Assembly (NCBI RefSeq): GCF_900110855.1
Contig: NZ_FOFA01000001.1
Coordinates: forward strand, 682,001 to 746,000
Length of the DNA stretch: 64,000 bases
From: Microlunatus flavus
GTDB lineage: Bacteria; Actinomycetota; Actinomycetes; Propionibacteriales; Propionibacteriaceae
Reading direction: 5' to 3'
The notes below the pieces were generated by a model. The model ran no database searches, was not told where the DNA came from, and saw only the letters and a program-made list of their open reading frames with translations. Below, in pieces: positions 25,012-32,842 of this stretch (the stretch's first letter is position 1; every line of letters begins with the position of its first letter). The position numbers and the translations under genes were made by a program.

Positions 25012-25881
25012 CTAGGTGCCGCGGTGGATGCGGCCGGCGTAGCGCTGCTCGAGGGCGGAGTTGTGCTCGTCGCCGCCGGGGATGTTCGCGGAGAGGTAGA
25101 GCGGCGGGCGCCGGCCGTCGGCGGCGATCCGCTCGGAGACGCCGACGGTCAGCAGCTGCGCGATGTACGCGGCGGTGATCGAGGAGACCGCGCCGACCGG
25201 GACCGTCTCTCCGCGAAGGGGGGACGACCCCCCTTGAACCCCCCGAGAACCGCTCGAGCCGTTGAGGGTCAGCGTCGCGTCGCCGTACGGGGCGAGGTTG
25301 TCGATCACGACGTCAGCGACGTCGGAGAGCCGCTGGCCGCTCGGGTGCTTGATCGGCACGGCCATCGTGTGCTCCATCGAGGTGACCGCGACGACCGGGA
25401 TGCCGTGCTCCTTGGCGACGAGCGCGAGGCCGACGATCGAGCCGTTCACGCCGGAGTTCGACGCGATCATCAGCAGGTCGCCCGGCTGCACGCCGGCGAG
25501 CTCCCACAGCTCGGTGACGTTGTCCGGGTTGCGCTCCAGGCTCGAGCCGCCGAGGTCGTCGACCGAGAGGCTGCCGCGCAGCACGAGGTCGCGCAGCGCG
25601 ATCTTGTTGGTGGGGATGAATCCGCCCGCCCGGCCGGCGATCTCCATGGCGAACGCCTCGGAGTGGCCGGTGCCGAAGGCGTGCACGACACCGCCGGACT
25701 CGATGGTGCTGGTCATCAGGTCGAGGGCGGCGTCGAGGCCACCCTCGGCGGCGGTGCGGGTGATCGCGTCGAGGCGCGTGCGCACCTGCTCGGCGAAGTC
25801 GTTCGCCACGGCGGCGAAGTCCATCGGGCTCCTCTGGTCGGTGGGGCTGGTCTGCCCGGTGGGCAGCGTCGGGGTGCTCAT
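25012..25881 (-). CDS. SIS-domain sugar isomerase-like protein, UPF0309 type
   Basis: This 289-residue SIS-fold protein has VVHAFGTGHSEAFAMEIAGR and GDLLMIASNSGVNGSIVGLA, the phosphosugar-binding loops of the UPF0309 branch, and ends with LYLSANIPGGDEHN. SIS proteins isomerise or sense phosphosugars; the position between an RpiR gene and ngcEFG suggests an amino-sugar phosphate. It overlaps the RpiR stop by 4 nt (ATGA). Residues ~208-225 (GSSGSRGVQGGSSPL) appear to be an insertion relative to the family and are encoded by a G-run/C-run palindrome at 25216-25235. Confidence 0.82.
   Translation of the reverse strand: MSTPTLPTGQTSPTDQRSPMDFAAVANDFAEQVRTRLDAITRTAAEGGLDAALDLMTSTIESGGVVHAFGTGHSEAFAMEIAGRAGGFIPTNKIALRDLVLRGSLSVDDLGGSSLERNPDNVTELWELAGVQPGDLLMIASNSGVNGSIVGLALVAKEHGIPVVAVTSMEHTMAVPIKHPSGQRLSDVADVVIDNLAPYGDATLTLNGSSGSRGVQGGSSPLRGETVPVGAVSSITAAYIAQLLTVGVSERIAADGRRPPLYLSANIPGGDEHNSALEQRYAGRIHRGT
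25216..25235. repeat. Palindrome inserted in the SIS gene
   Basis: AAGGGGGG and CCCCCCTT form perfect 8-bp arms around the loop ACGA. The element and its flanks add about 17 codons in frame to the SIS gene and look unlike the codon use around them. Confidence 0.6.
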
Positions 25882-26732
25882 GCGTGCTCCGCCGCCGACC
25901 GCGCCGAGCGCCGCGGACGGCGGTGGGAGGTCACGGCGAGCGCGGAGGCGGCGAGCTTGTCGCTGGAGCGGTCGAAGTCCTCCTGCGCGACGAGCAGGTA
26001 GAGCAGGTCGAGCACGAGCAGCTGGCCGTGCTTGGCCGAGAGGTCGTCGGGCTGCAGGGCCTGCTCGTAGACCGAGGTGACGATGCTCGCCTGCGCCAGC
26101 TCGTCGAGGGGCGAGCCCGGGTTGTTCGTGACGGCGACCGTGAAGGCGCCGGCCCGGCCCGCCTCGGCGAGCATCTCGATCGTCTCCTCGGTCCGTCCCG
26201 TCGTGGAGATGCCGATCGCGACGGTGTCGGGGCCCTGGATAGCGGCGCTGACCAGGCCGAGGTGGACGTCGGCCCAGGTGAAGGCGGGCACGCCGATCCG
26301 GTAGAGCCGACCCTGCAGCTCGGAGGCGAGCATCGCGCTGCCGCCGACGCCGTAGATGTCGACCTGGCGGCTGCGGCCGATGCGGTGGGAGACCTCGCTC
26401 ATCACCGCGAGGTCGATGGCCGAGGTGGCCTCGCGCAGCGACTTGGTGTGGCTGCCGATGAGCCGGGCGAGCAGCAGCTCGGGGGTGTCGTCGGGGCCGA
26501 ACTCGCGCCCGATCTCGTTGGCCCACGACTCGCGGGCGGTGCTGCGACCGACGTCGGTGGCGACCCCCACCCGCATCTCGACGTAGCCGGCGTAGCCGAT
26601 CATGCGGCAGAAACGCGTGACGGTCGCGGCGGAGGTGCCTGCCTGCTCGGCCAGCTCGCCGATCGACAGGGTGAGCGGTGCCTGCGGGTGCAGGAGCAGG
26701 TAGTCGGCGACCCGGGCCAGGGCGGCGGGCAT
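25878..26732 (-). CDS. RpiR-family regulator
   Basis: This protein has an RpiR helix-turn-helix (LSIGELAEQAGTSAATVTRF) and a C-terminal SIS phosphosugar-sensing domain (VDIYGVGGSAMLASELQGR, AIGISTTGRTEETIEMLAEA). It leads the SIS-ngcEFG operon and probably controls it and the divergent kinase in response to an amino-sugar phosphate. The ATG at 26732 gives 284 residues, but homology continues upstream in the same frame (VADRIRALQPD). No ATG, GTG or TTG exists there before a TAG at about 26856. The true start may be a rare codon such as ATT at 26813, behind GAGAGG. Confidence 0.85.
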   Translation of the reverse strand: MPAALARVADYLLLHPQAPLTLSIGELAEQAGTSAATVTRFCRMIGYAGYVEMRVGVATDVGRSTARESWANEIGREFGPDDTPELLLARLIGSHTKSLREATSAIDLAVMSEVSHRIGRSRQVDIYGVGGSAMLASELQGRLYRIGVPAFTWADVHLGLVSAAIQGPDTVAIGISTTGRTEETIEMLAEAGRAGAFTVAVTNNPGSPLDELAQASIVTSVYEQALQPDDLSAKHGQLLVLDLLYLLVAQEDFDRSSDKLAASALAVTSHRRPRRSARSAAEHA

Positions 26733-26998
26733 GTCGGGCTGCAGCGCGCGGATCCGGTCCGCGACACCGGGGGCCTGCTCGCGCGTCTGCGCAGCCCGCT
26801 CCGACGTGAGAATGAGTATCGCCTCTCGCCCTGGTCCGTGAAATTCGCTATCACGCTAGTGTGTGGCCGCGCCGCTGGCAACCACCTCATGGCGGCGTCG
26901 CAGGACCGCAACGCAACCGCAACACAACCCCCGACCGGCGACCATCGCCCGAACACCAGGTGACGCGGGTGAGCCCCTGACCAGGAGACCGACGACCC
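26733..26998. promoter_or_regulatory. Divergent promoter region, RpiR operon and sugar kinase
   Basis: These 266 nt separate the two divergent units. The part nearest the RpiR gene probably still codes for its N-terminus (to about 26813). The AT-richer stretch 26838-26862 holds TAGTGT on the plus strand (26856-26861), GTGATAGCGAATTTC on the minus strand and a CGCTA direct repeat. No clear DasR-type site is present. Confidence 0.4.
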
Positions 26999-27979
26999 AT
27001 GACCCGGCTCCTCGCCCTCGACGCGGGCGGCACCAGCACCCGGGCGGTCGCGCTCGACGACGACGGGCGCGTGCTCGGCCTCGGGCGCAGCAGCGCCGGG
27101 AACCCGACGGCCGCGGGCGTCGTCCCGGCGGCCGAGGCCGTCGTCGCCGCGGCCGGGGCCGCGTTGGGCGCAAGGGCGCGCGCGGACGTCGCGGTGCTGG
27201 CCATGGCCGGGGAGCAGAGCGACGCCTTCCGCAGCCTCGTCGAGCAGGGTCTGGCGGCGTACGGCGTCTCCCGCGTCGTCCTCGACCACGACCTGCTGGC
27301 GCTCTTCTGCTCCGGGACGGCGGCGCTCGAGGGGTATGCGCTGATCGCCGGCACCGGAACGGTGGCGGCGCGGGTCCGCGACGGTTCGCTGGAGCGCGTC
27401 GTCGGCGGCCGCGGCTGGCTGCTGGGCGACGCGGGCGGCGGGTTCTGGATCGGGCGCCGCGTCGCCCGGGCCGTCGTCGCCGCGCTCGACGGCCAGGGCG
27501 AGCCCACCGACCTCACGCCGCTCGTGCTGGGCGCGCTCGGCGTCGTCGCGGACCCCTCGGGCGAGCCGGGCCGGGTCGCCGCGATCCGGCAGGTCGTGTC
27601 GGCCGTGTACGCGCGCCGACCGGTCGCGCTCGCCGAGCTGGCCCCGCTCGTCTTCGCCCTCCCCCACGACCCCGTGGCGCGCGGGATCGCCGTGGCGGCG
27701 TCGGAGGCCCTGGCGGACCTCCTCGACGCCGTCCGGGTGCCCGACCTCGCCGGGCCCTTCGTCGTCGGCGGCAGCGTGGTCGCCCGCGGCATCCTCGGCG
27801 CGTCGGACGACCTGGCGCCGCACCTCGTCCCGCCGGCCCGGGGAGCCGCGGTGCAGGCCGTCCCGGACGGGCTCGTCGGGGCCGCCGTGCTCGCCCTGCG
27901 CCACACCGGCACCGTGGTCGACGACGAGCGCTACCAGCGCCTCCGCGCCGAGGTGACCGGCCGCGGCCCGACGCGCTGA
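26999..27979 (+). CDS. BadF/BcrA-type sugar kinase, probable GlcNAc kinase
   Basis: This 326-residue protein has the ASKHA fold: phosphate-1 loop LLALDAGGTSTRAVAL, phosphate-2 region YALIAGTGTVA, adenosine region GPFVVGGSVVARG, and GGRGWLLGDAGGGFWIG typical of the BadF/N-acetylglucosamine kinase branch. It would phosphorylate GlcNAc entering through NgcEFG to GlcNAc-6-phosphate, the substrate of NagA. This rests on family and on the divergent RpiR-SIS-ngc operon; specificity could be for glucosamine instead. AGGAGA lies 11 nt before the ATG. Confidence 0.82.
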   Translation: MTRLLALDAGGTSTRAVALDDDGRVLGLGRSSAGNPTAAGVVPAAEAVVAAAGAALGARARADVAVLAMAGEQSDAFRSLVEQGLAAYGVSRVVLDHDLLALFCSGTAALEGYALIAGTGTVAARVRDGSLERVVGGRGWLLGDAGGGFWIGRRVARAVVAALDGQGEPTDLTPLVLGALGVVADPSGEPGRVAAIRQVVSAVYARRPVALAELAPLVFALPHDPVARGIAVAASEALADLLDAVRVPDLAGPFVVGGSVVARGILGASDDLAPHLVPPARGAAVQAVPDGLVGAAVLALRHTGTVVDDERYQRLRAEVTGRGPTR

Positions 27980-28014
27980 CGGGCGCACGAGCGCGAAACC
28001 GCGCGAAGCCCCCT

Positions 28015-28025
28015 CGAAAGTTTCG
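28015..28025. promoter_or_regulatory. CGAAA-g-TTTCG operator candidate
   Basis: A perfect 5-1-5 palindrome lies 225 nt before the xylose-type binding protein gene. From memory, inverted repeats of this form have been reported upstream of actinomycete xylanase genes, which fits the predicted substrate. Confidence 0.5.
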
Positions 28026-28106
28026 CCTCCAACGGTTATCAAGCCGTGATCTCGAGGGCGCCCGATTCCCTCAGCCGGCTGTTATGTTTCGCTGCACTAC
28101 TTAACC

Positions 28107-28120
28107 CGTCAACGCTGACG
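28107..28120. promoter_or_regulatory. CGTCA-acgc-TGACG dyad
   Basis: A perfect 5-4-5 inverted repeat lies 130 nt upstream of the binding protein gene, just after the AT-richer stretch 28080-28105 where the promoter probably lies. It could be a second operator, for instance for the ROK regulator at the end of the operon. Confidence 0.4.
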
Positions 28121-28249
28121 CGGTCCACCCGCTCCCGGGACCCACCCGGGTGCGAGGCTGCCCGCAGGGCACGACGGACACGTCCAGCGCACCACCCGGT
28201 GCGCCCTCTGAGCCGGCACGAGAGCCGGCTCGAGAAAGGTCCGTACTCC

Positions 28250-29365
28250 ATGAAGAAGCACCTGCTCGGCATCGGCACGCTCGCGGCCGTCGCCACTCTC
28301 ACCCTGGCTGGCTGCGGCGGCTCGGGCTCCGACGCCCAGCCCGCAGCCTCGGGCGGCTCGTCCGCCGCCGTGACCGGCAAGATCGGCGTCATCCTCCCCG
28401 ACACCGAGTCCTCGGCCCGCTGGGAGAACGCCGACCGGCCGTTCTTCACCAAGGCCTTCGGCGACGCCGGCGTCCAGGCCGACATCCAGAACGCCCAGGG
28501 CGACGCCACCCAGTTCCAGACCATCGCCGACGGCATGATCAGCGCCGGCGTGAAGGCGCTGATCATCACGAGCCTCGACCCCGACTCGGGCAGCGCCGTG
28601 ATCAAGAAGGCGACCGACGCGGGCATCCCGGTCATCGACTACGACCGCGCCAACCTCGGCGGCGGCGCGAAGTACTACGTGTCCTTCGACAACGTCAAGG
28701 TCGGCACGACCATCGGCGAGGGCCTCGTCGGCTGCCTCAAGGCCGACGGCAAGACCAGCGGCAACGTCGTCGAGCTCAACGGCTCGCCGGACGACAACAA
28801 CGCCACGCTGTTCAAGCAGGGCTACGACAAGGTCATCCGCGACGCCGGCTACACCGTCGTCGCCGACCAGGCCGTGCCGAAGTGGAACAACGACACGGGC
28901 GGCCAGCTGTTCGAGCAGATCTACACCAAGCAGGGCGGCAAGATCGACGGCGTCGCCGCCGCGAACGACGGCCTCGGCGGTGCCGTGGTCTCCGTGCTGC
29001 AGCGCAACGGCCTCGCCGGCAAGGTCCCGGTCAGCGGCCAGGACGCGACGGACGAGGGCCTGCAGCGCATCCTGCTCGGCACGCAGTGCAACACCGTCTA
29101 CAAGGCCGTGGCCAAGGAGGCCGACGCCGCCGCCAAGCTGGGCATCGCGCTCGCCAAGGGCGACGTGTCCGGGGCCGACGCGCTGGCCACCCAGACCTTC
29201 AACGACCCGAAGGCCGGCGCCGACAAGAAGGCCATCCTGCTCGACCCGCAGGCCATCACCAAGGACAACGTCAAGGCGGTCATCGACGACGGCTACACCA
29301 CCGCCGACAAGATCTGCACGACGGCGGCGCTGAAGAAGGCGTGCTCCTCCGCGGGCATCTCCTGA
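28250..29365 (+). CDS. xylF: Xylose-type sugar-binding lipoprotein
   Basis: This 371-residue periplasmic-binding-protein type 1 has a lipoprotein signal (lipobox LAGC, Cys22). The mature domain carries VIDYDRANL and YVSFDNVKVG (143-152), the hallmark pair of the D-xylose binding proteins. Later come AANDGLGGAVVSVLQRNGL and VSGQDATDEGLQRI. I start at ATG 28250, behind GAGAAAGG, not at the upstream in-frame start. An ATPase, a permease and a ROK regulator follow, so this is the first gene of a CUT2 importer operon. Xylose is the best guess. Confidence 0.85.
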   Translation: MKKHLLGIGTLAAVATLTLAGCGGSGSDAQPAASGGSSAAVTGKIGVILPDTESSARWENADRPFFTKAFGDAGVQADIQNAQGDATQFQTIADGMISAGVKALIITSLDPDSGSAVIKKATDAGIPVIDYDRANLGGGAKYYVSFDNVKVGTTIGEGLVGCLKADGKTSGNVVELNGSPDDNNATLFKQGYDKVIRDAGYTVVADQAVPKWNNDTGGQLFEQIYTKQGGKIDGVAAANDGLGGAVVSVLQRNGLAGKVPVSGQDATDEGLQRILLGTQCNTVYKAVAKEADAAAKLGIALAKGDVSGADALATQTFNDPKAGADKKAILLDPQAITKDNVKAVIDDGYTTADKICTTAALKKACSSAGIS

Positions 29366-29378
29366 CCTGACGCACCCG

Positions 29379-29417
29379 GCCTGGTCGCCCCGCTCCTCGT
29401 GAGCGGGGCGACCAGGC
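29379..29417 (+). terminator. Perfect 17-bp hairpin between xylF and the ATPase gene
   Basis: The arms 29379-29395 and 29401-29417 are exact complements around a 5-nt loop. No T-run follows and the operon continues 78 nt later. It most likely stabilises or partly terminates the transcript, so that binding protein is made in excess over the membrane parts. Confidence 0.75.
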
Positions 29418-29494
29418 CGTCCCTCGTCCGCCCCGGCCGCGACCGGGAGGCACGACCCGCACGCCCGCACACGAACCATGAACCAGGAGAACCG

Positions 29495-30301
29495 ATGACG
29501 TCCGACAGCGTCAGCGCCGCGGGTGACGGGCAGCAGCCGCTGCTCAGCCTGCGCGGCATCACCAAGAGCTTCGGGGCGGTGGACGTCCTCAAGGGCGTCG
29601 ACCTCGACTGCTACCTCGGCCAGGTCACCGCCCTGGTCGGCGACAACGGCGCCGGCAAGTCGACCCTGGTCAAGGGCATCGCCGGCACCCACACCTTCGA
29701 CGGCGGCGAGTACCTCTTCGAGGGCCGTCCCGTGAACGTCACCTCGCCCAAGGCGGCCAGCGACCTCGGCATCGAGGTCGTCTACCAGGACCTCGCCCTG
29801 TGCGACAACCTCGACGTGGTCCACAACATGTTCCTCGGCCGCGAGGAGACGAACGGCATCGTCATGGACGAGACGACGATGGAACGACGGGCGCAGGAGA
29901 CGCTCGCGGGCCTGTCCGTCCGCACCCTGAAGTCGGTCCGCACCTCCGTCTCCCGGCTCTCCGGCGGCCAGCGCCAGACCATCGCCATCGCGCGGGCCGT
30001 GCTGTGGAACAGCAAGCTCGTGATCCTCGACGAGCCGACGGCGGCCCTCGGCGTGGCCCAGACCGAGCAGGTGCTCAACCTCGTGCGCCGCCTCGCCGAC
30101 AGCGGCCTCGCGGTCATCCTCATCTCGCACAACATGAACGACGTCAAGCAGGTCGCCGACACCGTCGCCGCGCTCTACCTCGGCCAACTGGCCGCCACGG
30201 TGCGCGCCGAGGACGTGACGACCGGCCAGATCGTCGAGCTCATCACCACCGGACGCAGCGGCGAGCTCGGGCTCGCCGCCGACAGAGAGGTGCTGCGATG
30301 A
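29495..30301 (+). CDS. Sugar ABC transporter ATPase, single domain
   Basis: This 268-residue ATPase has Walker A GDNGAGKST (49-57), the Q-loop VVYQDLAL, the signature LSGGQ (155-159), Walker B VILDEPTA (Asp179, Glu180) and the switch ISHNM. XylG-type proteins usually hold two such domains in ~500 residues; this is a single-domain form, which would act as a homodimer. The ATG has CAGGAGA upstream. Its stop overlaps the permease start (ATGA). Confidence 0.9.
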   Translation: MTSDSVSAAGDGQQPLLSLRGITKSFGAVDVLKGVDLDCYLGQVTALVGDNGAGKSTLVKGIAGTHTFDGGEYLFEGRPVNVTSPKAASDLGIEVVYQDLALCDNLDVVHNMFLGREETNGIVMDETTMERRAQETLAGLSVRTLKSVRTSVSRLSGGQRQTIAIARAVLWNSKLVILDEPTAALGVAQTEQVLNLVRRLADSGLAVILISHNMNDVKQVADTVAALYLGQLAATVRAEDVTTGQIVELITTGRSGELGLAADREVLR

Positions 30302-31560
30302 GCACCACCACCCAGCCCACGGCCGCGTCCACCGAGGTCGCGCCGGAGCGCGCCACCCTCGGCAGCGCCGCCCGCGACTACGTCACCCGCGTACGCGGCG
30401 GCGACGTCGGCTCGCTGCCGGCCATCGCCGGCTTCGTGTTCCTCGTCGTGCTGTTCACGATCCTCCGCCCCGACAACTTCGCCACGAAGCTCAACTGGGC
30501 CAACCTGCTCAACCAGAGCGCGGCGGTCATCTTCATCGCCATGGGCCTGGTGTTCGTGCTGCTCCTCGGCGAGATCGACCTGTCCGCGGGCTACACCGCC
30601 GGCGTGGGGGCGGGCACCCTCGCCGTCCTGCTGACCTTCAAGGGCTGGCCGTGGCCCGCCGCCGTCCTCGCGGCCCTGGTCGTCGGCCTGGTGATCGGCG
30701 CGCTGATCGGTCTGCTGGTGGCCAGGCTCGGGATCCCCTCGTTCGTCGTCACCCTCTCGGCCTTCCTGGCCCTGCAGGGCGTGCTGCTGACGGTGATCGG
30801 CACCGGCGGCACCGTGCCGATCCGCGACCCGTTCGTCCTCTCGCTGATGAACGACAACATGCCGCCGGCGCTGGGCTGGGTCATGTGGTTCCTGGTCGTC
30901 GCGGGCTACGCCCTCACCGAGGTCCTCGGCCGGCGCCGCCGCAGCAAGGCCGGGCTGCCGTCGCCGTCGGTGGCGCTGCCGGCGCTGCGGATCGCGGTCA
31001 TCGCCGTGCTCCTCGGCCTGGTCGTCTACCTGTTCAACCTCGAGCGCGCGGTCAACCCGGCGATCAAGTCGCTCAAGGGCGTGCCCCTGATCGTGCCGAT
31101 CGCCGTGGTGTTCGTGGTCGTGCTGAGCTTCGTGCTCAAGCGGACCCGCTTCGGCCAGCACATCTACGCCGTGGGCGGCAACGCCGAGGCGGCGCGCCGG
31201 GCCGGCATCAACGTCAACCGGATCAAGATCGCCTGCTTCATGATCAGCTCGACGCTGGCCGCGTTCGGCGGCATCCTGCTGGCCTCGCGGGCGAACTCGG
31301 TGTCGCCCTCGACCGGTGGTGCCTCCACCCTGCTGCTCGCGGTCGGCGCGGCCGTCATCGGCGGCACCTCGCTGTTCGGCGGCAAGGGCCGGATCATCGA
31401 CGCGATCATCGGCGGGCTGGTGATCGCGGTGATCCAGAACGGTCTGCCGCTCATCACCCAGCGCGCCGAGATCCAGTTCATCGTGACCGGGCTGGTGCTG
31501 CTGCTGGCGGCGAGCGTCGACGCGATCTCCCGCCGACGAGCCGCGGCCTCCGGGCGCTAG
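30298..31560 (+). CDS. xylH: Xylose-type ABC transporter permease
   Basis: This 420-residue permease of the CUT2 (RbsC/XylH) type has about ten helices. Conserved stretches include VLLLGEIDLSAGYTAGV, ARLGIPSFVVTLSAFLALQG, IYAVGGNAEAARRAGINV and GTSLFGGKGRI. The size, and the extra polar loop around residues 205-225 (GRRRRSKAGLPSPS), fit the long XylH form. It overlaps the ATPase gene by 4 nt. Its stop codon lies inside a 24-bp perfect palindrome that runs into the ribosome site of the next gene. Confidence 0.88.
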   Translation: MSTTTQPTAASTEVAPERATLGSAARDYVTRVRGGDVGSLPAIAGFVFLVVLFTILRPDNFATKLNWANLLNQSAAVIFIAMGLVFVLLLGEIDLSAGYTAGVGAGTLAVLLTFKGWPWPAAVLAALVVGLVIGALIGLLVARLGIPSFVVTLSAFLALQGVLLTVIGTGGTVPIRDPFVLSLMNDNMPPALGWVMWFLVVAGYALTEVLGRRRRSKAGLPSPSVALPALRIAVIAVLLGLVVYLFNLERAVNPAIKSLKGVPLIVPIAVVFVVVLSFVLKRTRFGQHIYAVGGNAEAARRAGINVNRIKIACFMISSTLAAFGGILLASRANSVSPSTGGASTLLLAVGAAVIGGTSLFGGKGRIIDAIIGGLVIAVIQNGLPLITQRAEIQFIVTGLVLLLAASVDAISRRRAAASGR

Positions 31561-31570
31561 CGCCCGGAGG
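31547..31570. promoter_or_regulatory. 24-bp perfect palindrome over stop codon and ribosome site
   Basis: Arms CCTCCGGGCGCT (31547-31558) and AGCGCCCGGAGG (31559-31570) meet with no loop. The palindrome holds the permease stop TAG and ends in the first GGAGG of the ribosome site of the ROK gene. As RNA it could sequester that site; as DNA it could be an operator. Confidence 0.6.
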
Positions 31571-31582
31571 AGGAGAGAGCCG

Positions 31583-32776
31583 ATGAGCGTCCGGGAGACC
31601 CTCGCCGGGTCCCCGGACGTCCGGCGCACCAACCTCGCCGTCCTGCTGCGGCACCTGCACCTGGACGGCCCGATGCGCCGGGCCGAGCTCACCGACCGGT
31701 CCGGCCTGACCCGCAGCACGGTCGCCGGCCTGGTCGGTGAGCTCGGGCGTCTCGGGGCCGTCGAGCAGACGGCAGCGACCACCACGCCGACCGCCGGCGC
31801 CCCGACCCGCGGCCGGCCCTCCCCCGTCGTCCGGCCCTGCCCCCTGGGGGTGCAGGTGCTGGCCGCCGAGGTCCGGGTGGACGCGGTGGAGGTCGCCCTG
31901 GTCGGCCTGGGCGGCACGGTCCTGCGGCGCGAGAGCCACCGCACCGCGGCGTCGGCGCCGGAGCCGATCGCCGACCTCCTGGCCGACGCGGTGACCGAGC
32001 TCGCCCGGGCCGCCCCCGGCCGGGTCCTCGGCCTCGGGGTCGCCGTCCCCGGCGTCACCCGGCACGACGACGGGGCCGTCCGCTTCGCCCCGAACCTCTC
32101 CTGGCGCGACGTCGCCTTCGGCCGGCTCCTCGCCGCACGGCTGCCCGGGACCGACGTCCGGGTCGTCAACGACGGCGACGCCGGCGCCCTCGCCGAGCAC
32201 CTGCGCGGCGTGGCCCGCGGGTGCGGCGACGTCGTCTTCGTCGAGGGCGAGGTCGGGGTCGGCAGCGGCGTGATCGTCGACGGCAAGCCCCTCGTCGGGG
32301 CGGGCGGCTACGCCGGGGAGCTCGGCCACATCGCCGTCGCGGGCCTGGCCGGGCGCCGCTGCCGCTGCGGGTCGTACGGCTGCTGGGAGACCGAGATCGG
32401 CCTCGACGCCATCGTGCGCGGGCTCGGGCTGGACGACGACGCGCACCGGCGCGAGGTCGTCGACGCCCTGCGGGCCGCGGGCCCCGCCGAGGTCGCAGGG
32501 CTCGACCGCGTCGCGCAGCACCTCGGGGCCGGGCTGGCCACCGTGGTCAACGTCTTCAACCCCCAGCTGATCGTGCTGGGCGGGCTGCTGCGCGAGCTCT
32601 ACCCGGTCGTCTCGGCGCAGGTGCGCCGCACGATGGTCCGCGGCGCCCTCGCGGCCCCCGCCGAGCAGGTGCGGCTGGCCCTGCCCGAGCTCGGCGACGA
32701 CGCCGTCCTCCTCGGCGCCGCCGAGGCCGTCTGGCAGCGCGTCCTCCTCGACCCGGTCGCCGCGCTCAGCGCCTGA
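31583..32776 (+). CDS. ROK-family sugar-responsive repressor
   Basis: This 397-residue protein has an N-terminal winged helix (MRRAELTDRSGLTRSTVAGL) and a ROK sugar-binding domain. The ROK zinc site is complete: GHIAVAG then CRCGSYGC. The glycine-rich loop VGVGSGVIVDGK sits where kinases bind the phosphate. It closes the xylose-type operon and probably represses it in the absence of the sugar (XylR-like). AGGAGAG precedes the ATG, partly within a palindrome. Confidence 0.88.
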   Translation: MSVRETLAGSPDVRRTNLAVLLRHLHLDGPMRRAELTDRSGLTRSTVAGLVGELGRLGAVEQTAATTTPTAGAPTRGRPSPVVRPCPLGVQVLAAEVRVDAVEVALVGLGGTVLRRESHRTAASAPEPIADLLADAVTELARAAPGRVLGLGVAVPGVTRHDDGAVRFAPNLSWRDVAFGRLLAARLPGTDVRVVNDGDAGALAEHLRGVARGCGDVVFVEGEVGVGSGVIVDGKPLVGAGGYAGELGHIAVAGLAGRRCRCGSYGCWETEIGLDAIVRGLGLDDDAHRREVVDALRAAGPAEVAGLDRVAQHLGAGLATVVNVFNPQLIVLGGLLRELYPVVSAQVRRTMVRGALAAPAEQVRLALPELGDDAVLLGAAEAVWQRVLLDPVAALSA

Positions 32777-32842
32777 GCGCTCCCGGCGCCGACCGCGACC
32801 TCCCGGTCGACCCGGCACGGTCCTCGAGGACGCGCACCACCC

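Noticed and set aside
28046-28249. Upstream extension of the xylF frame
   Set aside because: It would add 68 residues before a perfect lipoprotein signal; GAGAAAGG lies directly before the ATG at 28250.
29379-29417. Hairpin as the end of the xylose-type operon
   Set aside because: ATPase and permease follow on the same strand with coupled starts and no clear new promoter, so it is more likely a partial terminator or stabiliser.
30175-32818. Long antisense frames over the xylose-type operon
   Set aside because: His/Asp/Arg-rich shadows of the permease and ROK genes; the sense frames have clear families and coupled starts.
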